From positions 3,660,501 to 3,724,500 of the forward strand of contig JAKNDB010000087.1 of the NCBI GenBank assembly GCA_024305405.1: 64,000 bases of DNA. The letters are read 5' to 3'. This document shows, piece after piece, positions 24,418 to 35,891 of this stretch. The notes under the pieces are model-generated. The model was not told the DNA's origin. It saw nothing but the letters and a program-made list of their open reading frames with translations, and did no database searches. Position 1 is the stretch's first letter. Each line of letters begins with the position of its first letter. Both the position numbers and the translations under genes were made by a program. The stretch is from Dirofilaria immitis (taxonomy: Eukaryota > Nematoda > Chromadorea > Rhabditida > Onchocercidae).

Positions 24418-25760
24418 ATGGTGCAGATCTGGTATATGGAATCATATCCGTTCGGTGATCCGCGATTACCGCATCATTTATTTCCGCCTAAAAAATCACT
24501 CCTGACGAATTGACGAAACGAACTGGAACACTTTATTTCAAGATAATTTTTTCTCTTTTTCAATTCATAATCTTCCTAATAATTTCATATTCTTCCCAAC
24601 GATACTTTTTATTTGTCATCGTTTTCAAAGTTATAAACTTTATTTTATTCATTACGAGAACGCTGTTTTAGCTACATTATTTCTAGCTTAGTTTTGAACT
24701 GTTTTGAACAAATATAATTTAAATGATCTCATTATTTATTATGAAATTTGGCGAATTATTGCTTTTGAAGGTTGATATAAGAAATCAAGTATCCATGTCA
24801 AAACGAATCGCTTTACTTAAAAAAGGACGGAAACTAATAAAAGAGGATGTCTATACATTGAACGCTAGAACTACATTGGATTTCGAAGATAAGGTTGAAA
24901 GTAACTATAATAATATGAAAAATTTTGACTACTTTAAACAGCGAATATTTTTTTCCTCGACTTTTTCGAAGTGAAATGTTTTATTTAACAATTCAAATTT
25001 AAATTAAAACTTTTTACAGATGACTTTTAGTTTTTATTTTAGCTTAAATATTCAAGCACCAAATTCATCCTGTGATAATTATTAATCAGGATAACTACAC
25101 ATCTATCATAAAATCTTAGTTTACCGAGATATGACTTGTCAATTTCATTTCAAATATAGATTGAAGAGCTATTTGAAGAAACCAAACTAAGCAGTGAAAC
25201 AGCTGTACTTATCATCGATGGCTCTGCATACTATGATATCGAAGATGATTGTGGTAATTGGCTGCGGATTTTATGCGAGTTTGGCGATTTATTAATAATT
25301 CCAGCTGGAAAACTTCATAGGTTAACAACAACAACCGAGGTACAATATTTTTTACTGCAATTCATACATCTGAATACTCTTCTCTATATTATCATTTTTC
25401 ACGATCATCTTTCTTTCATGCTATTTTCTGATGATTTGAAAATTTCAATTTTTCAATAAATCTTGAAGAAAAATTATCAGTTATTCCAAGATCTACTTCA
25501 GTCATATTTTATTCCGTAGAATTTTCTTCTGACTGAAATTTTTCCGATAGAAGCTCTATTAGCTGCAAATAGTAAATTAATTTAAATGCTCAACAAATAA
25601 GTAACTTCGATAATGAAAAAGTTCAGAAGTACGGATAATCAAAAGCAGTGAAGTTATATTTGTTTTTTTTTCATTCTCAGTGATGGATTTGATACTTTGT
25701 TGGTTTTATTTACAGAATTTCGTCAAAATGCGTCGATTTTTCAAGGCTGATAAAAATTAA
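24418..25760 (+). CDS. acireductone dioxygenase-like protein, probably inactive
   Basis: Homologue of ARD/ADI1, the cupin enzyme that oxidises acireductone in methionine salvage. Exons 24418-24542, 24771-24893, 25160-25339 and 25716-25760 give about 157 residues. Clear matches: start [20 protein letters not shown], then [14 protein letters not shown], the cupin strand [12 protein letters not shown] and [14 protein letters not shown]. The metal site of active ARDs (H-x-H-x3-E in EEHLHLDDE, plus a later H) is changed: after FEE this protein reads TKLSSETAV, so both histidines and the glutamate are lost. Only the later histidine (in KLHRL) remains. The C-terminus is short, ending FKADKN. Exon 1 needs one extra base in the A run at 24490-24495 to stay in frame. 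The first intron starts with AT instead of GT (TTCAAG|ATAATT) and ends with GAAG. An acceptor (GTGTAG) lies two bases before the ATG. I infer a non-catalytic role or decay. Confidence 0.8.
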
Positions 25761-28031
25761 ACGAATCATTCATTTTAATTTTTCATTCGCAATTAATTGC
25801 ATATAATGCAAAACTTTTCCTTCTACACTTTAACCTTTGTTACTGAAAAATTTTTCTATCAGTCATTCAACATGTTGTTCTTACTGGAAAACGATTTCCA
25901 CATGAATCTGGTTAGAATATTGACTTTTACAACAGATAGTAAATTGATATATCAGAAATAGAACATTCTATCTTACCTGAATTATTTGAATATTACATAT
26001 GAAAATCATTGATAGCATTGGGGATATTAATAAAAGAAAATCATAAAATTGTCATCTGATTGAAATTGAGTTTTCATCAGGTCTAGAAAGTCAATTTAGT
26101 TCTAGAACTTCGGGAAACAGTGGTCTTTTAACATTATGCTTTAGATATTTTTCGCGCAAAAATTGAATTTTTCTTTATTCCATTTTCTATTCTGTTAGCA
26201 AATGAATGCATTAATATGTTATCACATGTTATCAAATACATATATGATAAAATGGATGAGTCATATTAAAAATCGAGCATTATGAGCAATGCTTTGTAGA
26301 AAGTTTTGGTTTATTTGAAAGTTTGTTTGGAACAACAAATTCACCTATCTAATCATTTGCCTGCCTAAAAACAGAAGAAGTACATAACAAAATATTGCAG
26401 TTTACAAATTAGAAGTTGGACATTATGCAAAAAATATCGAAGAATAATTAATTTTAAAAATTGGATTTTTATTCTTTTCAACTGACTTATTTTGAAATGA
26501 TGGTTTTCAATAAATTGATCCGCATTAAAAAATCAATCAAGAAAATGAAATAAACCAAATTCAAGTGATGTCTTGCAATTTGCTTTCACTATATCACATA
26601 TTGGGTTATGCTGGATGTATAGAAGCTATAATTAATTGTATTAATGACTGGAAAATTATTTGGTCCTGCGACAAAAATGTAACTGTAAAAGATCTATCTT
26701 CTAAGTCTACATGGTTTAAAACTTCATTTATCATAATATGATTATTATATCATGATGGTAAATTCAAGCAAGTTTTTAAAAGTATTTAAATGAATGAAAA
26801 ATTTACAATGTATAAAATTCAATAAATGAGATGACAAATGATATGATATATAGAAGGAAGTAAAATGACTAGGAGAAATTAAAAAAGCGACTGATATATA
26901 AAACTAAACTAATATTTTTATTATGATGAAAAATAGGAAGAGTGAACTAACTATTCATTCATCAATTTTTTCTTTAATTTTTAAAATTTAAAAGAGAAAA
27001 AAATTTACGTTAAAAAAAGTCGTAAAAAGCAATATATAATTCATGGAAGAACGAAATATTCTAAATTAATTCAATATCATTAGTTTGGCAAATGAAAAGT
27101 TTAATTGAATTCAATTTTATCGGTATAGACGAACAAAATGGAATTCCGGTCTTGTACAGCGATTCACAATTATTCATTAATTTCTGTACTCTGCATTATT
27201 CAATTTCTTCCAACCTTAAAACATAAGGCGTACTGCAATAAGAAATCACACATCATAAGAGGTAAACGCTGTAATCACAACTGAATAAAATTGTATTTGG
27301 AGATAGTTCAATATATTCAGAATGGGTCAAATTAAATTCAAAGAAATAAGCGACATTTTAGAAATGAAATTTTAGATGTGAAAAATTGGGAAGAAAGATT
27401 GGCGAGGATAGTTGACACTAAAGATAAGGAGAGTGAATAGAGTTTATATAGGGTAGTTAGTATGGATATAATGTGTTAATATTTGAAAAGACAATATTAA
27501 ATCAAGGATGACTCTTTTTTGCAGGAATATTTTTTAGTTTTCATATAATCGATTTTTATTGCAGAATCCATCATGGATATTTTCCTGCTCCTATTTTATT
27601 CATATTCCGATAAAAATTATTACTTTTAGATTGACCTCGTGATTTTGAATAAGGTCTTTTATTTCAAGCAAATTGAAATTTGAAAATGATAACGACTTTT
27701 ATCCATTATTAAAAGAGAATATTCAGATTCAGATTAAAACATTTAGAAGAATTAAAACCCTCTGATAAAGTTATTTAGAATAAAAGGTGTAGGATAAATA
27801 AAGATTATCTGATCTAAATCGAAATGAAATGTAAGAGTTCTGTTTTTGACGTAGTTGTAATAAAATAATTCATTTTTTCTAGAAGAAATTAACAGTGCAG
27901 AGACAAACTTCTGACTACTTTAAACCATAATGATCGATTAAAACTTCAAATTGAATTATGTATTTCTGTTTACAAAATGGGCGAATCATAAAATGCAGCA
28001 TAAATGAAGGATTATCCTTTGATGGTTTATG

Positions 28032-28069
28032 GATCATTATGTTTACTTTGCTAAGTAAACATAATGATC
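28032..28069. repeat. perfect 17-bp hairpin
   Basis: GATCATTATGTTTACTT (28032-28048) pairs exactly with AAGTAAACATAATGATC (28053-28069) around a 4-base loop (TGCT). The 9-mer ATAATGATC, or its complement, also occurs near 27929-27937, with a one-base variant near 28087. Confidence 0.85.
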
Positions 28070-28180
28070 AATCTTGCATCTTTCACCATAACGATCAAAA
28101 TTTGAAAATTTCGCTTATTTCGTTCGGGAAATTTTCTGTATAAATTTATATATTATATTTTATCGTAATATGTCGAGAAA

Positions 28181-28241
28181 GTCTTCATATATTTAATTCA
28201 TCTTCATATATTTAATTTGATCTTCATATATTTAATTCACC
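28181..28241 (+). repeat. short tandem repeat, three ~20-bp units
   Basis: Three consecutive copies of (G/A)TCTTCATATATTTAATT(C/T) with small differences in the last bases. Confidence 0.7.
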
Positions 28242-28967
28242 GTAAATAATTCCATTCTCGCGAATAGAATGGATCGTCTACAGGTTTATTTGGAATGAAC
28301 CTATCATTCATTTTTACCAACACCACTTCAAATGATAAGTAACAAATTAGTTATTTGCAATTTATTCCTTGTACCTGAACATTATAAGCCTTACTATGTT
28401 TTAATAACACTTTAAAGAGTAAATGAACCAATTGCTATTGACTGGTTTGGAAAAATCGATCTGAAAATTAATTACAAACTTCATCGTTCCTAGTAAGTGA
28501 CTTAGTCTTTACAGTATGCCCTCGCCTGTATAAATTTAATTTTGTTTACGATAGAAATATCAATTCCTAATATAGCTGAATTTAAATCATTTTTTTTTGT
28601 GCAAAGCTGGGAAAGATAAGCATCCATATTTCTATGATGTTCTCCTAGTTTTATTACTGGATTATTAATCATTTTTGCTTCCCATTGTTTATTAAAATCA
28701 CATTGTTCATGTTTCCAGTGTTTCAGATAGGCAACTTAGTCAAAAAATACATATACATCTATCCCTTGATCTTAAAGAACTAAACTGGATGGGAATTGAT
28801 TAATTTTTAAATCGATTTGACATCCATCATATAATGTGTCCCACAGATCACACTCATTTTGTTCAAACTAGTATCCATAGTCCATTGTTAAATGTCGACT
28901 CTGAAGCGTTTAGAAATAACTTGTGATTATCTCACCAATTTCCTAATATCCTATTATTTGGATCTTT

Positions 28968-29549
28968 ATTCACAACATTTCTGAATTCCGCACAATCGAG
29001 CTGCCGCTACCGGTATCACTTCCAGTCACTCTTCCTATTTTGTATTTCTATTCTAAACGTTCAGAACTCAATCTTATTATTCTATTAATTATCCTTACTA
29101 CTATTGAATTCATGAATCTGAATCATTGTCAAGATTTTGGTTATTCCCATGAATTACTATGCGAAATTTGTACAATCGTCTGACTCCTTTGCACTTTTCC
29201 TTTCTGTTTGTAATGACGATCATTTACTACATTGCACCTCCTATTCTTATTGGAATAATTTCCACATTTCCATTCATTTGTATGCTTTTTAACAAAGAAA
29301 TGTTTTCTAGCAATGACACGTCACCATCATATATTCATCAATTGAAACAACTAGGCACTGCTACCATATTAATATTCAATCCACTAATTTTTATTAATTT
29401 CTACTATCCTAGCTCTGATTTCCACAGGAATTCTATTACATTCTTATCCGACAATTCTACCTGATTTTTTTGTTGTCCTGACGAGTGTAACCACCAAGAA
29501 AATGCACTTTCATGTAATTGGTAGACTTGTCAAAAAAATTAGTGAATAA
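28968..29549 (+). pseudogene. possible decayed seven-transmembrane protein fragment
   Basis: Several hydrophobic, protein-like segments follow each other in different frames. 28968-29182 contains EFRTIELPLPVSLPVTLPI and a run of I, L and T. 29159-29464 carries membrane-like stretches (TIIYYIAPPILIGIISTFPF and LGTATILIFNPLIFI). The third segment runs to a stop at 29547-29549 and includes ALISTGILLHSYPTILPDFF then a basic tail KKMHFHVIGRLVKK. The order (helices, then an IxPxF-like helix end and basic tail) recalls nematode chemoreceptors of the serpentine superfamily, but no diagnostic motif fixes a family. The frame changes and missing start suggest a pseudogene, or a gene with assembly errors. 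AT-rich hydrophobic readings can also arise by chance. Confidence 0.3.
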
Positions 29550-29969
29550 TCGACTTCAGTTTCCGCAAACTGCTTTATATTTTTTGTTCTCACGAATTCT
29601 ATAAATCAATTATATTAATCATTTAAAATTATCATATATCAATCTCATATTTATTAGGATTTTTAATTACTTGCAAGTGCAATGTTGATTTGTAAAGTCT
29701 GATTTTAATTTGGAGCCTAAGCTCCATATAATCATATACAAAACAATAGGAAGCAACAAAGCAGTAACAAATGAAAAATAAAAAGTATAAATTTTAGTTA
29801 GTTCTTTTGCTCGTAATTGAGTTTTCTAGCATTCAACTTTACGGAATAAATAAATAGCAAATAAGAATAAGGTATAACGATGATGATGAAGAATCCTAAT
29901 TATTCAAAACCAAAAATTGCAATAAGACAAACAGAATAAATATAAGAACTAGAAATGTCAAAATCACTA
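29550..29969. other. short intergenic region 3' of COG4
   Basis: It should include the COG4 3' UTR (minus strand). Nothing else recognised. Confidence 0.4.
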
Positions 29970-32900
29970 TCAAAATGAGGCATTTTTAATAGCATCCGAC
30001 GGCAAATCAATTCGCAACACGAGTACTTTCATCGCCTCATCGCTAGTTAGCATAAGGTTGTGATGCTGTAATTGATGAAAGCACTCTTCTGCTTCTCCAA
30101 CACTGTCTACATTTATTAAGGACACAATCTAAAATAAATTTCTCCAAAACTATTGAAAATTACAAAGATCTGAAAAGTTTTCAAGAAGTTTTTCGATTTG
30201 AGTTAATACTGAAAAAACACACACACACATACACACAAATGTAATTCTATAATGTCCAGATTTTTATACAGAAATTTAGTTCGGTCAATAAGAATTTCAA
30301 AAATATAGTGATTATATTTTACGCGAAATTAATAAAGAGGATACCTGGGATAGCCTCGCGCATTTCTCACGCACAACCCAACCAGCAATGTTCGTCAGAT
30401 ATGAACTCAAGGAACGAAAGTCTTTGTCCAACTGTAAGCCACCAAGTCGATTATAAACACTTTTCATTATCACACGTTCAAATTGCACAGAAACTTCAGC
30501 ACAAACTGCTACTAGCAATTCCTTCAATTATCATTTTTTGCGACTATAAATTTCAATTTTCCAAGCTTAGGAAAATCATAACTCCATCTGCTTAGGTTAT
30601 TAGAATATTACCTGATAATTAACAGGAACAAGTAACGGCTCGAAAGTTGCTAACTGACGATCAAGTGTTGCGATGAAATTATTCATGAACAGATCTTCCG
30701 CTTCAAAATCAGAGAATTCACTCTCAGAAGGTGTATGAGTAACATTCAGATAGATTTCCATGCTAAACAAACTTATTTTGTTTTTTTGTTTTCTTAAATA
30801 AATTTGAAAGTGAAAGACACGGAAAAATTTTGATTTTTAATTCCCAGCAAGATTAGAAAAAAACTACCCGTCTCCCTAGCATAAAAACACAACATGAGGA
30901 AAAGATATACACAGGTTTCAATTTAGGTCGAAATGCTGCTGTACACAATTTATCAACACCAATATTTGCAGAGCTATCGAATTTTCGTATTAAATCGTCC
31001 AACTGACTGATTGCATTTTCCAATTTGCCTTTTTCAATTTCGCTCACCTAAAAAAGATAATTAAGAAAAAATCAATAAACGAAAACTTGGCTTCACTTAA
31101 CTAAGCAACACTTTTAAGTTCTTCCACAACTGCTCAACATATTCCCTCATGAAGTTAGTGTGCAGCTATCAAAATTTGAATCTCTTTACTTTCTCTTTTT
31201 CCTTTTTTAAAAAAGAAATAACGAGAAAAGCGAAAATTCCATACCTCAGCCAGGTACTTTTCAAAATCATCTAATAATCCTTTTTTAATGTTTTCGTACA
31301 TTCAGCAGATGCACGAACGTTGTTTAATGCAGTCAAGAAAATCTGGAAGTACAAAAAGCATTAAAACGTAACAAACTGTACTTTTCAAATTCGAACTACA
31401 GTTGCATGTTTACCTATTCTCATCATAGGCAAAAAAATGTCTTTTATTTCAAATGCACCAAACTCAACGGATAGCAATGCACTAGTTCAAATTTGGTAAT
31501 CTTTTGAACAATATACAAAATAATTACTTTATGTTTAATATAAAAAATAACAAAGGTCAGTGCAAAATGATCGCTGAGAAATGTATATGACATTCAGAGA
31601 GAATTATTAGCTTCTAAAAATTTTTTTATTGTTTTCATCAGGATCTCGTAAAAGCTTACTTCTTTTAATTTTTCGAGTCCAGAATCCGCAATCATTTTTC
31701 CATGCTGTATAACATTATATGCTGTCTGCGCCGTTTGATACGCTTCGGCGGTCCAGCCTACACTCGGATAACCGTTCTAAATATCTCTTTTAAAATCATG
31801 GCATGTAAGAAGAAGAATACCTTACAATCAATTAAAGGAGATGACAAAATTATAAACTGATAAGACAAGTTTCGACTGAAAAATTCGACAAATCCCTCAT
31901 AACTCCTCATCGCTACAATAAATAGCGATAAATCAAATCAACGGATTTCGCAACATTAGAAAGCAATATAAAATTATATCGACTTTCATGAATACTAGCC
32001 TTGATACCCTGGAATATATATTTCAGAAAATCCGCTTCTAATGCAGTCACACCATTATTTAATACAGCACATGTGCAATCCACTGATGATGAACTAAGAG
32101 AACGCCTTACACATTTGCGTACAATGAAAAAGACATCATCGAGCATAGAACTGAAATTGTTTTTTAGTTAAAAGTTCCATATCTTTTTCAAAATTCTCAT
32201 TCCATTATTTGAGATATACAAAGAATATAATTAAGATTCCTCTGTATGAATGAACAAAAACTTCCGAAACTATAATCGTATGACATTCTCAATGGCATAG
32301 CTAGTATAAAGATCAGATAAATAAAAATACTGCGACAGATATTATAAACTTTAAACATTGCAAAACATAAAGTAATAATAGATCAAGTACATCGTTTTAT
32401 AATAGTGGATCGGGAGAAATCTGATAGAAATTTTGAGAATAGTTCAACACCTTGTTAGGCTGTCGACTTCTTTTAAATCCATGGTCATTGCCTTTGCGAC
32501 GGACTCCGTCATATAAAATTGCTCCATAAGAACATACTGACCCAATAACTCCTAAGATCAAAAGTTTTGAAATAATTCAAGTATTCGAATATTAACTATT
32601 ACGAGATTTTACAATAAATGACAATTTGAGCAGATAAATATAAATGAAAATTTTAACAGATAAATATAATTAAACTAAAATATTACAGACACCTGTATTC
32701 TTGTCCCAAGAATCGACCGCAGAACCAAATCATTCAATTTGTCACTTCTCTCCGCTTCTGTTTCGCTATAGTTTCTTCGGATAGTCGCTTATTTTTATCA
32801 GACATATGATTTTCATTCAATTCTTTCTATCAAGAGAAAACTTGATTTAAATGCTTTAAAAAATTCACTGAAATGATTTTCGTTTCTTAGCATCATATGT

Positions 32901-35891
32901 ATCGATACCTACGAATCGCTTTCATATAAATTCTCTTCTGTAAAAAGAAAATTGAATGCATTTTTGGAACTGCTCTGACATGAAACAAAAATTATCCGAA
33001 ACCTCAGAAGAAATCATCATTCCAAAATAGTAGAAAGTCAGTTTCACATTTATTTTACAACTAATACCTGCTCATCAATTTTCGTATTTGCCACATTCAA
33101 TCGTCTGTTGAGGTAGCGCCAATAAAGATGAGTTCTAGTGTGCATCAGCGTCACTTCGGACAACAATACATCCAGTTCTAAGGCATCGATTTTATCTAAA
33201 AGATTAGAAAAGTTCGCAGTTTTAAGGAAGAAAAGAAAAAAAGGCGACGAGCGTAAATATTGCAGAAAATAAGTCCATACCTTATTCTTATGATGTTTCA
33301 AATAATCGTAACTAAGTTATAAGGCAAACAAATCAAATGTTAAAAGTATAAGTAACATATTAACCTAGTACGTCTTTACTCGAATTTCTCGTTATTTTTT
33401 CAATCATTTTTGCTTTATTATCAAATTGTCTATTCTTGATAAATGCATCAATAATTCGCTCAGCTTCTTTGTCGCATGCCTTCTAAAAAGAAAAAACCCT
33501 TTGATTTATCCAAAACCAATTAATTATTGTATTATCCTACAGGTCTTTTTATATTATTCCTGTCTTCGATTAGATTTTTCTTCTAAGCTCAAAAAATTGT
33601 TTAATTCTGCAAACAATTTAAAAAAATAAGTAAATAAAATTTAATATCTATTTTTTTGGAAGAATAGAAAACTTTATCAACCTGCAATATTTCAATTAAT
33701 GATAACAATTTATCCGGACCATATGAGCTACCAATCAGTGGCTCGTACACTTGTATTTCACGAGCTATTCCTGAAATTCAATTGACCATTATATTTCCTC
33801 ATAGATAATAACTTAAACACATCCCAAATTTGACTTTACCTTCGAAAAGCATTGTCAGTGCATCCGCATAAAGCACACTTATTCTCTTGTCATCAGTACC
33901 ACCGGCCAGCATCACCTTCACAAAAATCCGGATTAAAAACAAATAAATGGAAACAAAGAAATAATAGACGCTTTAGCTAAGGATATTTAAATGGAATTTT
34001 TGCTTAGCATATCCATATCAAACTCTAAAATAAGTAATGATATTTCAAATTGAAATATTCTTTATAAAATAATAATAAATATGCTAATAAACTCTAAGCA
34101 AATAGAATCACTAATCTTGACATTTATTACATACAACAATACGAACAAAAACCATCTGAAAACCTTGAATTGCAATAAGCTGGAAATTATGAACTTACTT
34201 TATAATTTCGCTCTGCAAATTCACAGATCTTAGTACAAAGATAATCGCCAATCCGTTCGATACCCTTTGCATGCTCATTAAGTAGCGGAAACAATTTGAA
34301 AAATCTTTGAATCGAAGCAACATCATTATCCTCAACAGCCTGAAACAATTAATAAAAAATTACAAGAAAATTAAAGAAGAATATGTGACGCAAAATGAAA
34401 ATTTCAAATACCATAGTCATCTTGGAAGACATATAATACATAGCGACATCTAAACAAAATTTCAAAACTTCAAACTCCATTTGATTATTATTTGAGTAAT
34501 AATTTATTTGTTTGTATATGATTAATCAAAGTCAAAAACAAAACAAAAGGAATAAGAATAGAAGTCACTTGATCGAAGCGTTTTTCGATTATTGATTTCA
34601 TTTCAGTGGTTGCTTCGCACAAAATCTCGTAACTTTTCCCCGTTGATTGCCCCACATCTGATAAAAAGCGATTAATTTCAGCAATCAAAGAATACAAGAA
34701 ATCAATATCTATTTCTATTCCTGTAACTGCTTACCTTTTCCTTCCTCATGATTACTCATTTGAAAAATTGTTGTATCCAACGTCAAAAATTTATGAATGT
34801 GTCTAGCAGCCAATTCATAATCTTCTTGTTCTATGGCAGAACGCAAACCGTCAGCACAAGTACGCAAATCCATTAAATCACTGACCCGCTGCAAACATTC
34901 GACTATCCGGCCCTTAGCTATATCTAATGCCAAAACCTGAAAAGCTAATGCTCGTAATGCTATTAACCAAGTAAAAACCATTTTGCCAGAGCAAAAATTT
35001 ACTGAAATAAGTATGATAGATCTAAAAAAAACCTTAAAAATTAGAAACTCGTCAAGCCTTCCGCTACCTATCTAAATTTCTTGTTTCCAAAACAATGATC
35101 ATGATTAAAAGACTTTAATTACCTTGTTTGAAATACTGTCTGCTAAACCAGAAATCATTTTCAATTTACAAGCGAGTTGTTTGGTATCGGATTCAACCAA
35201 AGTCAATTGATTCTTAAGACGTGTAACTGCCAAATTAAATGGTAAAAAATATCCGAGCTTGCCACATATTCTGTAGAAGTGAAAATTAAATTATTAAAAA
35301 ACTTTTCTTTGTCGGGAAGGGAAATATTATCAAATCAAAACTATTACCTACACTAACAGAAGTCTTACGCAGCATTTCATTTAAGCTCCCAATCAGTGTT
35401 TTTTCTTCTTCTACTTTTGCTACCATTTGTTTCCTGTAAAAAAATACATAATAGATAATTGCTTCAATTAGAATGAAGAAGAAAAAATTTAATAAAATTT
35501 ATACCTCAAAGTGGATAGCATATCACCGAAATCAAACTGAAGATCCTTTGATCGTTTTGATTTCGATCGCAATGAACCGTTCGGAACATCAACTAAAACT
35601 ACAATGAACTTTCTAGTTTTTGAAAAAATATGAATTAATGATTACTTACGATATTTTCTGCAAAGTTTGATGTAGATTTGTCAAATCTTTCCATTAACCA
35701 TCTTGAAAAGATAACGTAAAAAAGATTCAGAGTCAATTCAGAGTAGATCATTCCAAAACCACTGAACAGAAGTCAATCAGCGACTGGAAATTAAAGTACT
35801 GACCGTTAAATGTTTTCATTTCGCTCTGTTTATTCCATACATCAGTTGTAGAATTCATAGAAAGAGCATCACAAATATTTGGCGACTGCAT
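29970..35891 (-). CDS. COG4: conserved oligomeric Golgi complex subunit 4
   Basis: COG4 is a lobe-A subunit of the COG tether for retrograde intra-Golgi vesicles. Exons in transcription order: 35804-35891, 35650-35686, 35505-35592, 35348-35433, 35123-35226, 34735-34936, 34569-34657, 34199-34339, 33840-33915, 33682-33770, 33365-33482, 33068-33195, 32693-32826, 32451-32551, 32000-32150, 31660-31776, 31245-31342, 30911-31047, 30612-30762, 30345-30521, 29970-30128. About 820 residues (human 785). Diagnostic stretches: [89 protein letters not shown] and the C-terminal [15 protein letters not shown]. Single bases are missing at 31281-31286 (T run) and about 32741-32760. The exon 2 to exon 3 junction does not fit in phase, so the N-terminus is tentative. 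The intron 31777-31999 is GC-AG. An acceptor (TTTTTAG, near 35923) just before the first exon may take the SL leader. Confidence 0.92.

Larger units (their letters stand above)
25761..28967. other. intergenic AT-rich sequence
   Basis: No gene recognised. It contains a perfect 17-bp hairpin (28032-28069) and a short run of three near-identical TCTTCATATATTTAATT units (about 28181-28241). Confidence 0.4.

Noticed and set aside
30213..30238. CA-rich run as a regulatory element
   Set aside because: A simple microsatellite within a COG4 intron; nothing further supports a function.
32913..32937. 25-base microexon in COG4 between exons 33068-33195 and 32693-32826
   Set aside because: It has an acceptor and a possible donor, but direct joining of the flanking exons is already in phase and fits the family length better.
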